This document shows positions 19,738 through 28,803 of a stretch of 64,000 nt of DNA, one piece after another (the stretch's first letter is position 1; each line of letters starts with the position of its first letter). The stretch is from JAAYJR01 sp964563975. GTDB lineage: Bacteria; Bacteroidota; Bacteroidia; Bacteroidales; Prolixibacteraceae. The stretch spans positions 105,178 through 169,177 of the forward strand of contig CAZLZJ010000001.1 in the NCBI GenBank assembly GCA_964563975.1. The letters are read 5' to 3'. Both the position numbers and the translations under genes were made by a program. The notes below the pieces were generated by a model, which was given only the letters and a program-made list of their open reading frames with translations, had not been told where the DNA came from and did not search any database.

Positions 19738-20286
19738 TTATTCCTTTTCAACCTGCATAAAGCTAAGCTCTAAAGGAGTTCTGCGTCCAAAAATCTTAAC
19801 CATCACCTGCAGCTTTTTCTTCTCCTCATTGATTCCCTCAATAGTTCCGTTAAAGCCGTTAAATGGTCCGTCGATTACTTTTACGGTTTCTCCAACAACA
19901 AAAGGAATATTCAATTCTTCATCTGTTTCAGCAAGTTCATCAACTTTGCCCAGAATTCTATTAACCTCATACTGTCTCATAGGCAATGGATTCCCACCTT
20001 TGGTGTCGCCAAGGAATCCGATAACGTTAGGAACATTTCTAAGAATATGCTCTACCTCTCCAACTAACGCTGCCTCTACCAAAACATATCCCGGGAAAAA
20101 ATTCCTCTCTTTGCTGATCTTTTTACCATTTCTGATTTGGTAAACCTTCTCAGTAGGTATTAAAACCTGTTCAACCAATCCCCCGAGATCTCCATTAGCG
20201 ATTTCGTTTTCGATATATTCTCTCACCTTCTTCTCTTTCCCGCCAATAGCTCGAAGAACATACCATTTTTTAATGTTTTCGCTCAT
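19738..20286 (-). CDS. nusG: Transcription termination/antitermination protein NusG
   Basis: NusG binds RNA polymerase and couples it to Rho or ribosomes. It has 182 residues: an N-terminal NGN domain (KKWYVLRAIGGKEKKV; FFPGYVLVEA) and a C-terminal KOW domain (VIDGPFNGFNGTIEGI). Normal size, 19 bases after secE. Confidence 0.98.
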   Translation of the reverse strand: MSENIKKWYVLRAIGGKEKKVREYIENEIANGDLGGLVEQVLIPTEKVYQIRNGKKISKERNFFPGYVLVEAALVGEVEHILRNVPNVIGFLGDTKGGNPLPMRQYEVNRILGKVDELAETDEELNIPFVVGETVKVIDGPFNGFNGTIEGINEEKKKLQVMVKIFGRRTPLELSFMQVEKE

Positions 20287-20305
20287 AATGAACCAGGGAT
20301 TTCTG

Positions 20306-20497
20306 TTAATAAAACAATTTATAAATAAAACTCATTATATTTCTGAATGACAGATCCATAATGAAGATCACGAGTGATATAATAAAGGAAGCAACCATTA
20401 CAACCAAAGCACTGTTTTGCAGTTCTTTCCAAGTAGGCCATGTAACTTTATGAATAAGTTCATTATAAGCCTCTTGTAAATATTCTTTTATCTTCAT
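20306..20497 (-). CDS. secE: Protein translocase subunit SecE
   Basis: The small SecE subunit of the Sec translocon, 63 residues when started at the ATG at 20497 (MKIKEYLQEAYNEL). That start is preferred because Bacteroidota SecE proteins begin at this point; an in-frame ATG at 20548 would add 17 residues that overlap a structured RNA element. An amphipathic helix with the KVTWPTWKELQ signature is followed by a single membrane helix (about 27-48). It lies directly before nusG. Confidence 0.95.
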   Translation of the reverse strand: MKIKEYLQEAYNELIHKVTWPTWKELQNSALVVMVASFIISLVIFIMDLSFRNIMSFIYKLFY

Positions 20498-20515
20498 TTG
20501 TATACTATTATCTGA

Positions 20516-20651
20516 ACGGAAGGTAAGGTTCGAACTTACTTCTGCCATATTTAGTTTCTTCCGTAAAGAAGCTGTCCGAATCTTCTATACTCCAATCGCA
20601 TCTCTTCTTCTTAGAAATGTCATAAACAAAATATCTTTGGACAGCCTCTTT
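20516..20651 (-). promoter_or_regulatory. Candidate structured leader RNA before secE, with tRNA-like minihelix
   Basis: In the 190 bases between tuf and secE, read on the minus strand, three helices can be drawn. P1 pairs 20639-20651 with 20565-20577: 13 base pairs, one of them G-U, closing a 61-base loop. P2 pairs 20558-20564 with 20516-20522: seven perfect pairs, directly abutting P1. P3 pairs 20535-20539 with 20523-20527: five pairs closing a canonical T-loop, TTCGAAC. P2 plus P3 form a contiguous 12-pair stack exactly like a tRNA acceptor plus T arm, but only 18 bases stand where D and anticodon arms should be. It ends 18 bases before the secE ATG. Pairing is seen directly; function is unknown. 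Confidence 0.5.
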
Positions 20652-20687
20652 TCTTGTTCCCTGATTATAATAACAAAGGAATTAAAA

Positions 20688-21875
20688 CTATGAAATAATT
20701 TCAGTTACCTGTCCTGCTCCTACTGTACGACCGCCTTCACGAATTGCAAAACGCAGTCCGACATTAAGTGCTACGGGATAGATCAGATCAACCTCTATCG
20801 ACACATTATCGCCGGGCATTACCATCTCACGCCCTTCGGGAAGATGAATCTCACCTGTTACATCAAGGGTACGAAGGTAAAATTGCGGCCGGTATTTATT
20901 ATGAAAAGGAGTGTGACGCCCGCCTTCTTCTTTTTTCAATACATACACTTCAGCTTTAAACTTGGTATGTGGAGTTATAGAACCGGGTTTGGCCAAAATC
21001 TGTCCTCTTTTGATCTCATTTTTATCTACACCGCGCAAAAGTAACCCTACATTATCGCCGGCCTGCCCTTCATCAAGGATCTTACGGAACATTTCAACAC
21101 CTGTACATACTGTTTTACGCCCTTCGGCTCCCAATCCGATTAACTGCAGTTCATCGCCGGTATGAACGATTCCTGTTTCAATACGGCCGGTTGCAACAGT
21201 ACCACGGCCTGTAATTGAGAATATATCCTCAACAGGCATCAGGAAAGGCTTATCTTTTTCGCGAAGAGGAACAGGAATCCATGTATCAACAGCATCCATT
21301 AATTCCATAATTTTATCTTCCCACTGAGATTCACCATTCAAAGCCCCTAAAGCTGATCCTCTGATAACGGGTGTATTATCACCGTCGAACTCATAAAAAT
21401 CAAGTAATTCGCGTATCTCCATTTCAACAAGCTCAAGCATTTCCTCGTCATCAACCATATCAACCTTATTCATAAAAACAACCAGTTTGGGAACATTAAC
21501 CTGACGTGCAAGCAATATATGCTCACGTGTCTGCGGCATAGGACCATCGGTTGCGGCAACTACAATAATAGCGCCATCCATCTGAGCTGCTCCGGTAACC
21601 ATATTTTTAACATAGTCAGCGTGACCGGGACAATCAACATGGGCATAGTGACGGTTTGCAGTCTGATACTCAACATGAGAAGTATTAATGGTAATACCCC
21701 TCTCTTTTTCTTCAGGTGCATTGTCAATTGCATCAAAGGTTTTGATTTCTGAAAGACCTTTTTTGGATAATACCAATGTAATAGCTGCAGTGAGGGTGGT
21801 TTTTCCATGGTCAACATGGCCGATTGTGCCAATATTGACATGATCTTTATCCCTTACAAATGTTTGTTTAGCCAT
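20688..21875 (-). CDS. tuf: Elongation factor Tu
   Basis: EF-Tu delivers aminoacyl-tRNA to the ribosome. It has 395 residues, with the P-loop GHVDHGKT at 19-26, DCPGHADY, the NKVD guanine-specificity motif, and the two C-terminal beta-barrel domains ending in GGRTVGAGQVTEI. It is preceded by tRNA-Thr and tRNA-Gly on the same strand and followed by secE-nusG, a widely conserved order. Confidence 0.99.
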   Translation of the reverse strand: MAKQTFVRDKDHVNIGTIGHVDHGKTTLTAAITLVLSKKGLSEIKTFDAIDNAPEEKERGITINTSHVEYQTANRHYAHVDCPGHADYVKNMVTGAAQMDGAIIVVAATDGPMPQTREHILLARQVNVPKLVVFMNKVDMVDDEEMLELVEMEIRELLDFYEFDGDNTPVIRGSALGALNGESQWEDKIMELMDAVDTWIPVPLREKDKPFLMPVEDIFSITGRGTVATGRIETGIVHTGDELQLIGLGAEGRKTVCTGVEMFRKILDEGQAGDNVGLLLRGVDKNEIKRGQILAKPGSITPHTKFKAEVYVLKKEEGGRHTPFHNKYRPQFYLRTLDVTGEIHLPEGREMVMPGDNVSIEVDLIYPVALNVGLRFAIREGGRTVGAGQVTEIIS

Positions 21876-21910
21876 AACTCCAAAATTTTAATTATTATCT
21901 AAATCCTTTG

Positions 21911-21982
<72 letters not shown>

Positions 21983-22042
21983 GCTTAAACATAATGAAAC
22001 AGATATTTTTAACTATTTAAAAAACTACCAATCCCACTATTG

Positions 22043-22115
22043 AGCGGGAGACGGGACTCAAACCCGCGACCCTTAGCTTGGAAGGCTAATGCTCTATCGA
22101 CTGAGCTACTCCCGC
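22043..22115 (-). tRNA. tRNA-Gly (TCC anticodon)
   Basis: A complete cloverleaf on the minus strand: acceptor GCGGGAG with CTCCCGC, D arm AGCTCAGTCGATAGAGC, anticodon TCC at 22080-22082, T arm with loop TTTGAGT. CCA is not encoded. The order Gly-Thr-tuf is the same as glyT-thrT-tufB in enterobacteria. A possible -7 box, TAATTTTG, lies 25 bases upstream (22140-22147), but no matching -33 box is seen. Confidence 0.96.
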
Positions 22116-22304
22116 AAAACTCCCTGCAAAAGCGCGGTGCAAAATTAAAAAAAAAATCCGGATCTGCATTTGATTATTACAAAAACCCGGTGTGAACGCC
22201 TAAACTGCTTTAAATTAAGATGTTTCCGCAACGCTCCAAATTGGGTGTGCAAATGTATAAATATTATTTTAAAAATTTAAAATTATAATGCAAAAATTAA
22301 TAAT

Positions 22305-22607
22305 TTATTTGTTCCTTAGCTTCTCCTTAAATTTTTCTAACTGCTTACGAATAGCATCAACAGCTAAATCAGTGGCTTCCTCAAATGTGTCAGCCTTTTT
22401 TTTGGCAAATAAATAACCGTTTACCGGTATGGAAAGTTTTATTTCGGACACCTTATTATTAGCTATTTCAGGTTTCAGAATCTTTAATGTTACCTCCGCG
22501 TTAATAATTCCATCGAAAAAGGTGTCAAGCTTATTTACTTTTTTATTAACGAACTCGACCAACTTCTTATCAGCATCAAAATGCACCGAATTAATAATAA
22601 TTTCCAT
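22305..22607 (-). CDS. hpf: Ribosome hibernation-promoting factor, short form
   Basis: A 100-residue HPF/YfiA-family protein that binds the 30S decoding region in resting cells. The beta-alpha-beta-beta-beta-alpha pattern is recognisable (start MEIIINSVHFDADKKL; end AVDAIRKQLEKFKEKL). There is no C-terminal dimerisation extension, so it is the short form. It is translated 11 bases after xerC in the rpsU-xerC-hpf unit. Confidence 0.93.
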   Translation of the reverse strand: MEIIINSVHFDADKKLVEFVNKKVNKLDTFFDGIINAEVTLKILKPEIANNKVSEIKLSIPVNGYLFAKKKADTFEEATDLAVDAIRKQLEKFKEKLRNK

Positions 22608-22618
22608 AATTATACTTT

Positions 22619-23506
22619 TTAATTACCCCTTGGATGGGCTTGTTTGTAAATTTCATTCAATTTTGAGAATGTTGTATGTGTATATATCTCTGTTGCCGAA
22701 AGATTTGAATGCCCCAATAGCTCTTTTACGGCATTCAAATCGGCACCCTTATTTAACAAATGGGTAGCGTAGGAGTGCCTAAGTACATGAGGACTCTTTT
22801 TTTCAAGTGAAGTAACCTTTTCCAGGCTCTCTTTAACAACTCTGTAAATCAGTTTCTCATAAACAGGTTTTCCCTCTTCCGTAACCAAAAAGAGTTCCGG
22901 TGTATATCCAAGCTTACTATCCCGCTCTTTAATATATTGTACAATTAAGGTGTTCATACTGCCGGGATAGGGAATGATCCTCTCCTTTTGTCTTTTCCCG
23001 GTTACTTTTATCAAACAGCCGGTGATATCGATATTGGCGTCAGTAAGATTCATAAGTTCGGCTAACCTGACCCCGGTACCATAAAGAATTGAAATAATCA
23101 GTTTATCCCTGATCCCCTTAAAGTTGCAGGCAAAATAACCATCGTCCAACAAATGGTGCAGCCTGTTCTCCTCAACAAAAAGTGGTAATTTTTTCCTGAT
23201 CTTTGGGAGGGATATATTAACAGCAGGGTTTTTTTCTACTACTTTGCCTTTCATTAAAAAAAGAAAAAATGCTCTTACTGCTGTTACTTTACGATTTACC
23301 GAGCGGGGTGTATAGTGCTGTTCCATCATATTAACAACCCAGCTGCGTACAATCTTTGAATTGATCTCTTGAACATTAAACTCCCCTGCCATTCCGGTAC
23401 AAAACAGTTGAAACTGATCAAGGTCATTTTTATAAGCAACTACTGTATGAGAAGAACATCTCTTCTCATACTTTAAATAATTTATAAACGATTCCTGATA
23501 GTTCAT
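22619..23506 (-). CDS. xerC: Tyrosine recombinase XerC-like
   Basis: A site-specific tyrosine recombinase, expected to act in chromosome dimer resolution at dif. The chosen ATG (MNYQESFINYLKYEK) gives 295 residues; six further codons upstream are open but not family-like. An N-terminal SAM-like core-binding domain (about 1-90) is followed by the catalytic domain with Arg in GTGVRLAEL, Lys in the GKRQKERIIP hairpin, HVLRHSYATHLL and LLGHSN, and the nucleophile Tyr in TEIYTH. It sits between rpsU and hpf, the usual place in Bacteroidota, so it is a housekeeping recombinase and not evidence of a mobile element. Confidence 0.92.
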   Translation of the reverse strand: MNYQESFINYLKYEKRCSSHTVVAYKNDLDQFQLFCTGMAGEFNVQEINSKIVRSWVVNMMEQHYTPRSVNRKVTAVRAFFLFLMKGKVVEKNPAVNISLPKIRKKLPLFVEENRLHHLLDDGYFACNFKGIRDKLIISILYGTGVRLAELMNLTDANIDITGCLIKVTGKRQKERIIPYPGSMNTLIVQYIKERDSKLGYTPELFLVTEEGKPVYEKLIYRVVKESLEKVTSLEKKSPHVLRHSYATHLLNKGADLNAVKELLGHSNLSATEIYTHTTFSKLNEIYKQAHPRGN

Positions 23507-23544
23507 TACAACATAATCAATCATCAGAAACCACTAAACCTTTC

Positions 23545-23736
23545 TTAGTCTTCCTGACGCTGTAACTTCTCAATATAAGCGGCCCTTTTAATTTCTTCCC
23601 TTCTTTTAATGGAAGGTTTTGTAAACTTTTGACGTTCACGTAATTCCTTCACTACGCCTGTTTTTTCAAACTTCCGTTTAAATCGTTTCAGCGCTCTTTC
23701 AATATTTTCACCCTCTTTTACCGGAATTATTATCAT
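23545..23736 (-). CDS. rpsU: 30S ribosomal protein S21
   Basis: A small basic ribosomal protein of 63 residues, with the family pattern VKEGENIERALKRFKRKFEK and a highly charged second half. It is the first gene of the rpsU-xerC-hpf unit and has a consensus promoter immediately upstream. Confidence 0.97.
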   Translation of the reverse strand: MIIIPVKEGENIERALKRFKRKFEKTGVVKELRERQKFTKPSIKRREEIKRAAYIEKLQRQED

Positions 23737-23762
23737 CTCTGTACATTTTAAAAATTGAGGCG

Positions 23763-23793
23763 CAAAGATAAGAATTATTCATTTCATATCAAA
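23763..23793 (-). promoter_or_regulatory. Housekeeping promoter of rpsU-xerC-hpf
   Basis: On the minus strand, TTTG (23790-23793), a 19-base spacer and TATCTTTG (23763-23770) match the Bacteroidota TTTG/TAnnTTTG consensus perfectly. The -7 box ends 27 bases before the rpsU ATG, giving a leader of about 20 bases. Confidence 0.75.
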
Positions 23794-23844
23794 TTTAATG
23801 AAAAAAATGACAATTTACATATATCAAAGTTTATTTAAATTTTT

Positions 23845-24741
23845 TTAACGGCACGTCAGATAGTGTCTTAAACCGTTTTTTTTAACCGAATCAGCCGGGC
23901 ACAATCCCAATACCTGCTCCACAGAATTGAAAGGGCCAAATTTTTCTCTGTGTCTCACTATTTTTTCAACATCGGCCTTCTCTAAATAAGGGTGACGCAA
24001 AAGATCGGAAAAATCTGCATAATTAATACGTATCTTTTTTATAACTGTGGTATCCACATTAATATAACGTCTAATCTCAATAAATGTTTCTTCCGGAAAG
24101 TTATATATTTCCAATAGCTGGCAATCCGAATAAAAACCTCCCAGCAAATTCCGATACTTGATAATACGGGATGCAAATACGGGACCGATACCTTTCAGCC
24201 TGACCAACTGGGCAGAATCTGCAGAATTCAGCTCAGTTATAAAGATATTATCTTTTCTCTTCCGGGAATGACTGCAAGATGCAACTTCCTCTACAACAGC
24301 TAAATGCTTCATGCCGGCCAAAGAATCAGACACTTTTTCTATTACTATATACTCCTTAACAGCCTCATAAATACTATCATTCATTCCGAAAATTTTTCTT
24401 AAATCAGCTGCTTTGTAAAATCTGCCTCCTGATTTACGATATTTTATAAGATTCCTTTTTATACTGAAAGGGAGAGACAAACTATCCAATTGGCCTGCAG
24501 AAATAGTGTTAGGGTCGAACCAAAAAAGATTTATCTTGCTATTGGAATCAACTCGTGAGTGCCAGGCATCCATTGCCGATTCAAATTCGGAGTGATCTGC
24601 CGGATAACTCAAAGCCGCAAATTTTATCAAGCAGTGGCCGGTTAAAATAACTATTATTAAAATTGATAAGGTAATAACACCATTTCTGTCGCTTTTTGAA
24701 AAAACAAAAAATTCTTTAAGCTTTTTGAAAAAAAGGATCAT
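23845..24741 (-). CDS. Helix-hairpin-helix protein, ComEA-like
   Basis: A 298-residue protein with one N-terminal membrane helix (about residues 20-40) followed by several helix-hairpin-helix repeats. The clearest is NSADSAQLVRLKGIGPVFAS, which has the GIGP hairpin of ComEA-type DNA-binding modules; degenerate copies precede it (SLPFSIKRNLIKYRKSGG) and follow it (YLEKADVEKIVRHREKFG). In ComEA such repeats bind DNA on the outer side of the inner membrane. Multi-repeat versions are common in Bacteroidota with unknown role; a link to DNA uptake is not shown here. No competence genes are adjacent. Confidence 0.82.
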   Translation of the reverse strand: MILFFKKLKEFFVFSKSDRNGVITLSILIIVILTGHCLIKFAALSYPADHSEFESAMDAWHSRVDSNSKINLFWFDPNTISAGQLDSLSLPFSIKRNLIKYRKSGGRFYKAADLRKIFGMNDSIYEAVKEYIVIEKVSDSLAGMKHLAVVEEVASCSHSRKRKDNIFITELNSADSAQLVRLKGIGPVFASRIIKYRNLLGGFYSDCQLLEIYNFPEETFIEIRRYINVDTTVIKKIRINYADFSDLLRHPYLEKADVEKIVRHREKFGPFNSVEQVLGLCPADSVKKNGLRHYLTCR

Positions 24742-24887
24742 TTATTGAAAATCATTGATATTAATGAGATAAAATTTTTATTTGAAAAGTACAAGCTCGT
24801 TTCATGTGTAAAAAGGGTTAATAAACTTTTAAATTTACAACTTTATCACTTTACAGACAAAATTTTCAATAGTAAAAATGACAATAT

Positions 24888-26249
24888 TTAAAATCTGATA
24901 AATCCCAAGCCACTGAGAAAAATAAAGGCAATAGCAAGAGGGGCTATGAATTTAATTACAAAAAGATAATAAGGAATATAACCTGCCTTAAGGTTTCCAT
25001 TATTTGAAAACTCTTTTTTAACACTATTCCTGTTAGAAAACCATGCCACGAACAGTACAATAAACAATCCTCCGACCGGCAGGAACAAGTTAGCCGAAGA
25101 AAAATCAAAAAGCTGAAAAACAGTTAACCCAAAAATTTTTATATCTGCCATTTTACTGAAAGACAACACACAAAGTATGCCGGGAACCGATACGGCACCT
25201 GCAGCAAGAAGAGTGGCGATTTTTCTTTTCAATTCCAGCTCTTCAACAAAAAATGCCACTATAACTTCAAGTACGGAAATTGTTGAAGTTAAAGCTGCAA
25301 CAGTCAGCAAAATGAAAAAAATTAGTGAAAAAAGATATCCTCCCGGCATCTGGTTAAAAATATTTGGCAAAGTAATAAAAACAAGCCCCTCACCTGATCC
25401 CGGTTCAATATTAAAAGCAAATACAGCCGGAAAAATTGCAACTCCCGCTAAAATAGCAATAAAAGTATCGGTCATTGCTACCGAAAAAGCAGTAAATCCA
25501 AGATTTTCATCTTTCTTTATATATGATCCGTATGTAACAAGCGTCCCCATACCAATACTCAATGAGAAAAAGGACTGGCCCAGTGCAATCAGAATAGCTG
25601 AAGATGTAATTTTAGAAAAATCCGGCTTAAATAAAAATTCCAACCCCCTTATTGATCCCGGAAGTGTCAACGACCTGACCACCAATATAAGCAGCAATAA
25701 AAAAAGCAAAGGTGTCAATATTTTTGTATATTTTTCAATTCCTTTATGAACTCCTGCCATGATAATAGCTGCTGTAAGGCTCATAAACACAAAAAACCAT
25801 ACCAAAGGCCTCCATGTGCTCCCAATAAAAGAATTATACATATTATTCAGTTCGGCAGCCTGTTTACCAGCAAACCCATTTATCAGCGACTGATAAATAT
25901 ATTCAAGTGTCCAGCCGGCTACAACAGTATAAAAAGCCAATATCATAAAGGCAGCCGCAACTCCCATCAATCCGATTAAAAACCATGGTTTTCCCGGAGC
26001 AAGTTTACGGAATGCCCCAAATACATTCTTTTGTGTATTTCTTCCAATAAAAAACTCTGAAAGCATCACCGGAATGCCTATCGCCACAACAAATCCCAGA
26101 TAAATTATGATAAAAGCCGCTCCCCCGTTCTCCCCTGCAACATAAGGAAATCTCCATATATTTCCTAACCCTATGGCAGACCCGGCAGTTGCCGCTATTA
26201 CACCAAATTTTGAACCAAAATAATCACGGTTAGAAGTATTCCCTGACAT
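24888..26249 (-). CDS. Sodium-dependent transporter, SNF (LeuT-like) family
   Basis: A 453-residue secondary transporter with about 11-12 membrane helices. The first helix carries the family signature FGVIAATAGSAIGLGNIWRF followed by PYVAGENGGAAF, which holds the Na+ and substrate sites in LeuT-fold symporters. A FSLSIGMGTLVTYGSY block occurs near residue 230. Bacterial members take up amino acids with Na+; the specific substrate is unknown. It stands alone between the helix-hairpin-helix gene and tamL. Confidence 0.93.
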   Translation of the reverse strand: MSGNTSNRDYFGSKFGVIAATAGSAIGLGNIWRFPYVAGENGGAAFIIIYLGFVVAIGIPVMLSEFFIGRNTQKNVFGAFRKLAPGKPWFLIGLMGVAAAFMILAFYTVVAGWTLEYIYQSLINGFAGKQAAELNNMYNSFIGSTWRPLVWFFVFMSLTAAIIMAGVHKGIEKYTKILTPLLFLLLLILVVRSLTLPGSIRGLEFLFKPDFSKITSSAILIALGQSFFSLSIGMGTLVTYGSYIKKDENLGFTAFSVAMTDTFIAILAGVAIFPAVFAFNIEPGSGEGLVFITLPNIFNQMPGGYLFSLIFFILLTVAALTSTISVLEVIVAFFVEELELKRKIATLLAAGAVSVPGILCVLSFSKMADIKIFGLTVFQLFDFSSANLFLPVGGLFIVLFVAWFSNRNSVKKEFSNNGNLKAGYIPYYLFVIKFIAPLAIAFIFLSGLGFIRF

Positions 26250-26379
26250 AAAATAACTGCTTTTAGTTACTTCTCAATAAACAGTTGGTAAAAATAATAA
26301 AATATTGAGCAATAGACCTGCCACTATCTGATTTAATAACGGCAGCCTTTCATTAACGGCACACTTATACTGTATTATC

Positions 26380-28731
26380 CTAAAAAGGATAGCCGATTGC
26401 AAAAGAGAGATTAAAGTCATCCCCGCTGTAAGGCCTTGTACCTATTATCCATCCATTTCCATCAACCTGCGAAGGATCTCTCAGTTTCATACCTATATCA
26501 AGGCGAAAAATAAAATATTTAAAGTCAAATCGAAACCCCGTGCCTGTACCTAAAGCCAACTGTTTGTAAAACTCATCAATTTTAAAGAGAGCTCCCGGCC
26601 TGTTATCTTTTTTGTTGATAGCCCAAATATTTCCGGCGTCCAGAAAAAATGCCCCTTCAAGAAAACTAATCAGGTTAAAACGATATTCAATGTTAGCCTC
26701 TATTTTTACGTCGGACGACTGATTTGGATAGCTGTTTGGCGGTGCCCTGTATGTGCCCGGCCCCAAAGACCTTACCTGCCATGCCCTGATGCCATTGGCA
26801 CCGCCGGTAAAATACTTCTTCTCAAATGGTAAAACATCAAAATTACCATATGGAAGCCCGGCTCCAAAAAATGCCCGCCCCACCACCGAATTATATTTAT
26901 TAATAATATAACCATATCTGAATTCTACGTCGGATTTAACATATTGAGCGAACCTTGTTTTAAAAACACGATAATATTCTGAAGATCCAAGACCTTGGCT
27001 ATCGATTGCAACAGCTTTTTTTCGATTTATCAATCCTGATGCAAGCCTTAACAGATTACCTGCGGATTCGGCATTAACCCTCAAATAACTGTAATTTTGT
27101 TTAACTCCTGATGAACGTTTACTATATATTGCAGAGTAGTTGGTTGCAAAAATCAAATGGTCGGTAAAGCTGCTTTTAATATAGAGATCTTTAATAAAAT
27201 CAATAAACTCAGGATCAAATTGATAAAGGTTAACCATATTGAAGTCGACCAGATTAAAGATATGTTTCCATTTTTCAGAAGTCATCCAGTCATAGCCAAA
27301 CTTAAAATTAGAGATAGTACGGGTATATTCAGGCCTTCTCTGAAAATTATAGCCCAAAGTAAAAATAGTTTTAGGCAGAAAATCTCTGAATACATCAATT
27401 ACTTTACCCGGACCAAGCAACTTGGGAATGGTAAAATTTGATTCAATCCCAAATTCACGGGTATTAAAATATTCAGGAACATTGTCAATTACTCTTTGCT
27501 GTCTCTCCATAGCCCCTTTAAAATTCAGATGTAACAGCTCAGCACCGTTTAAAAGATTTCTGTGCCGGTAATTTATATTCCCTGCTATCCCAAGATTACC
27601 CGATGTATTTGTTCCTTCCACATCCAAAGAGACGGCCTGCTTATTAACAGGCGCCAAACGAACAAAACAATCAAGCATTTGGGAGTCTCTCAAAGAAGGA
27701 GATTCTTTAAACTGTATATCTATAAAGCGAAATTGTCTGAGGCGGTTAAAAGCATCAAAAGTATTTTTTGCATCTTTAAGACGATATATGCTCCCACTCT
27801 CCATTTGCATTAAATCTTCAAATAATCCGGATCTGTATTTCGCCTCATTACTTCGAAAAAGTGTAAAATCTTTCCGTGAAATGGTATCAGAAAAAGCTAA
27901 AGCCGGATCTTGCGGTGAATCAAATGAAGTTGATCCTGATAATATTGAAATATAAAAATGATCAAGATAGTATTTTGAAAACTTTTTCAGTGAATCTGTT
28001 TCATTAACATTTCCTATAAACATGTCAAGCACAACGTCAGTATCAAATTTAGTGCTGTCTGCAAGATAACTGATATCATCTCTGGAGATATAAAAGAATC
28101 CCCTGTTCTTATAAAAATCAACAATATCATTTCTGTGCTTATCAAGCAGGTCAAAGTCAAATGCCGTTCCGGGCTTAAGGAATGTCCTGGTTGAATCCTC
28201 AATAAAAAGGCTCTTCAAAGCAGGGGTTCCAAAATGATAATTCACGGAATGCAATTTATATTGATCACCCGTACTTATTTTATACTTTATATTGACTTTG
28301 CGTCTTTTATCATTATACTTAGCTTCAGAATCAACAGCACTCCGAAAATAGCCTTTACTTTCAAGATATTGCTTTAACCGCTCACCGGAGGCATCTGCCC
28401 GGGCAGGATCAAATATTTCCGGTGGCTCTCCTATCCGTTTGAGCCAGTCATCACTTTTTTCTTTATTTGACAAATTATAAAGCCATAAATGAAACTTCAA
28501 AAAACCTAAAATCTTATAATTTTCTTTTTGTCTGATATATCTTTTGGCCTCTTCTCTGTTGATCTCCGGGTTATCAACCTGAACTTCGGTTTTGTTCAAC
28601 AAATATTTATCTCCCGGAACAAATTTTACCGGAGAACATGAAAAGAAAAGTGCTGCAATCAGCAGAAAAGCAGAAAACTTTTGAAATGGTATTTTTAAGA
28701 TTAGCTTATTCACATGGCTAATATTTATCAT
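26380..28731 (-). CDS. tamL: TamL: lipoprotein BamA-family outer-membrane assembly factor
   Basis: A 783-residue Omp85-family protein. The N-terminus has a lipoprotein signal with a lipobox ending in FFSC, then the SPVKFVPGDKYLL stretch typical of Bacteroidota TamL. POTRA-like repeats fill about residues 35-400, and the C-terminal beta-barrel carries the IRAWQVRSLGPG motif, equivalent to the VRGF strand of Omp85 proteins, and ends in an aromatic residue. TamL is proposed to work with TamB in outer-membrane protein insertion. The start is uncertain: ATG at 28731 is used, but GTG at 28713 also gives a good signal peptide, and a -7-like TATTTTTG at 28735-28742 would favour GTG. Confidence 0.88.
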   Translation of the reverse strand: MINISHVNKLILKIPFQKFSAFLLIAALFFSCSPVKFVPGDKYLLNKTEVQVDNPEINREEAKRYIRQKENYKILGFLKFHLWLYNLSNKEKSDDWLKRIGEPPEIFDPARADASGERLKQYLESKGYFRSAVDSEAKYNDKRRKVNIKYKISTGDQYKLHSVNYHFGTPALKSLFIEDSTRTFLKPGTAFDFDLLDKHRNDIVDFYKNRGFFYISRDDISYLADSTKFDTDVVLDMFIGNVNETDSLKKFSKYYLDHFYISILSGSTSFDSPQDPALAFSDTISRKDFTLFRSNEAKYRSGLFEDLMQMESGSIYRLKDAKNTFDAFNRLRQFRFIDIQFKESPSLRDSQMLDCFVRLAPVNKQAVSLDVEGTNTSGNLGIAGNINYRHRNLLNGAELLHLNFKGAMERQQRVIDNVPEYFNTREFGIESNFTIPKLLGPGKVIDVFRDFLPKTIFTLGYNFQRRPEYTRTISNFKFGYDWMTSEKWKHIFNLVDFNMVNLYQFDPEFIDFIKDLYIKSSFTDHLIFATNYSAIYSKRSSGVKQNYSYLRVNAESAGNLLRLASGLINRKKAVAIDSQGLGSSEYYRVFKTRFAQYVKSDVEFRYGYIINKYNSVVGRAFFGAGLPYGNFDVLPFEKKYFTGGANGIRAWQVRSLGPGTYRAPPNSYPNQSSDVKIEANIEYRFNLISFLEGAFFLDAGNIWAINKKDNRPGALFKIDEFYKQLALGTGTGFRFDFKYFIFRLDIGMKLRDPSQVDGNGWIIGTRPYSGDDFNLSFAIGYPF

Positions 28732-28803
28732 CAACAAAAATAGTGAAGTGTTTTAGATGAAAACATTAATTTTAACAGTTTATTTTATACATTTAAAAAG
28801 ATT

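Noticed and set aside
20498..20548. 17-residue N-terminal extension of SecE from an upstream ATG
   Set aside because: The extension coincides with the tRNA-like hairpin and is absent from typical Bacteroidota SecE, whose first residues align with the downstream ATG.
20509..20680. An open frame in the tuf-secE spacer encoding a protein-like peptide ending in KFEPYLPFR
   Set aside because: It has no ATG, GTG or TTG start, and it overlaps the paired stems, which explain its sequence better.
22619..23506. Tyrosine recombinase as a sign of an integrated element
   Set aside because: It sits between rpsU and hpf, the standard location of xerC in Bacteroidota, with no element boundaries.
25177..25749. 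190-codon open frame on the plus strand
   Set aside because: It is antisense to the SNF transporter, which is intact and family-typical.
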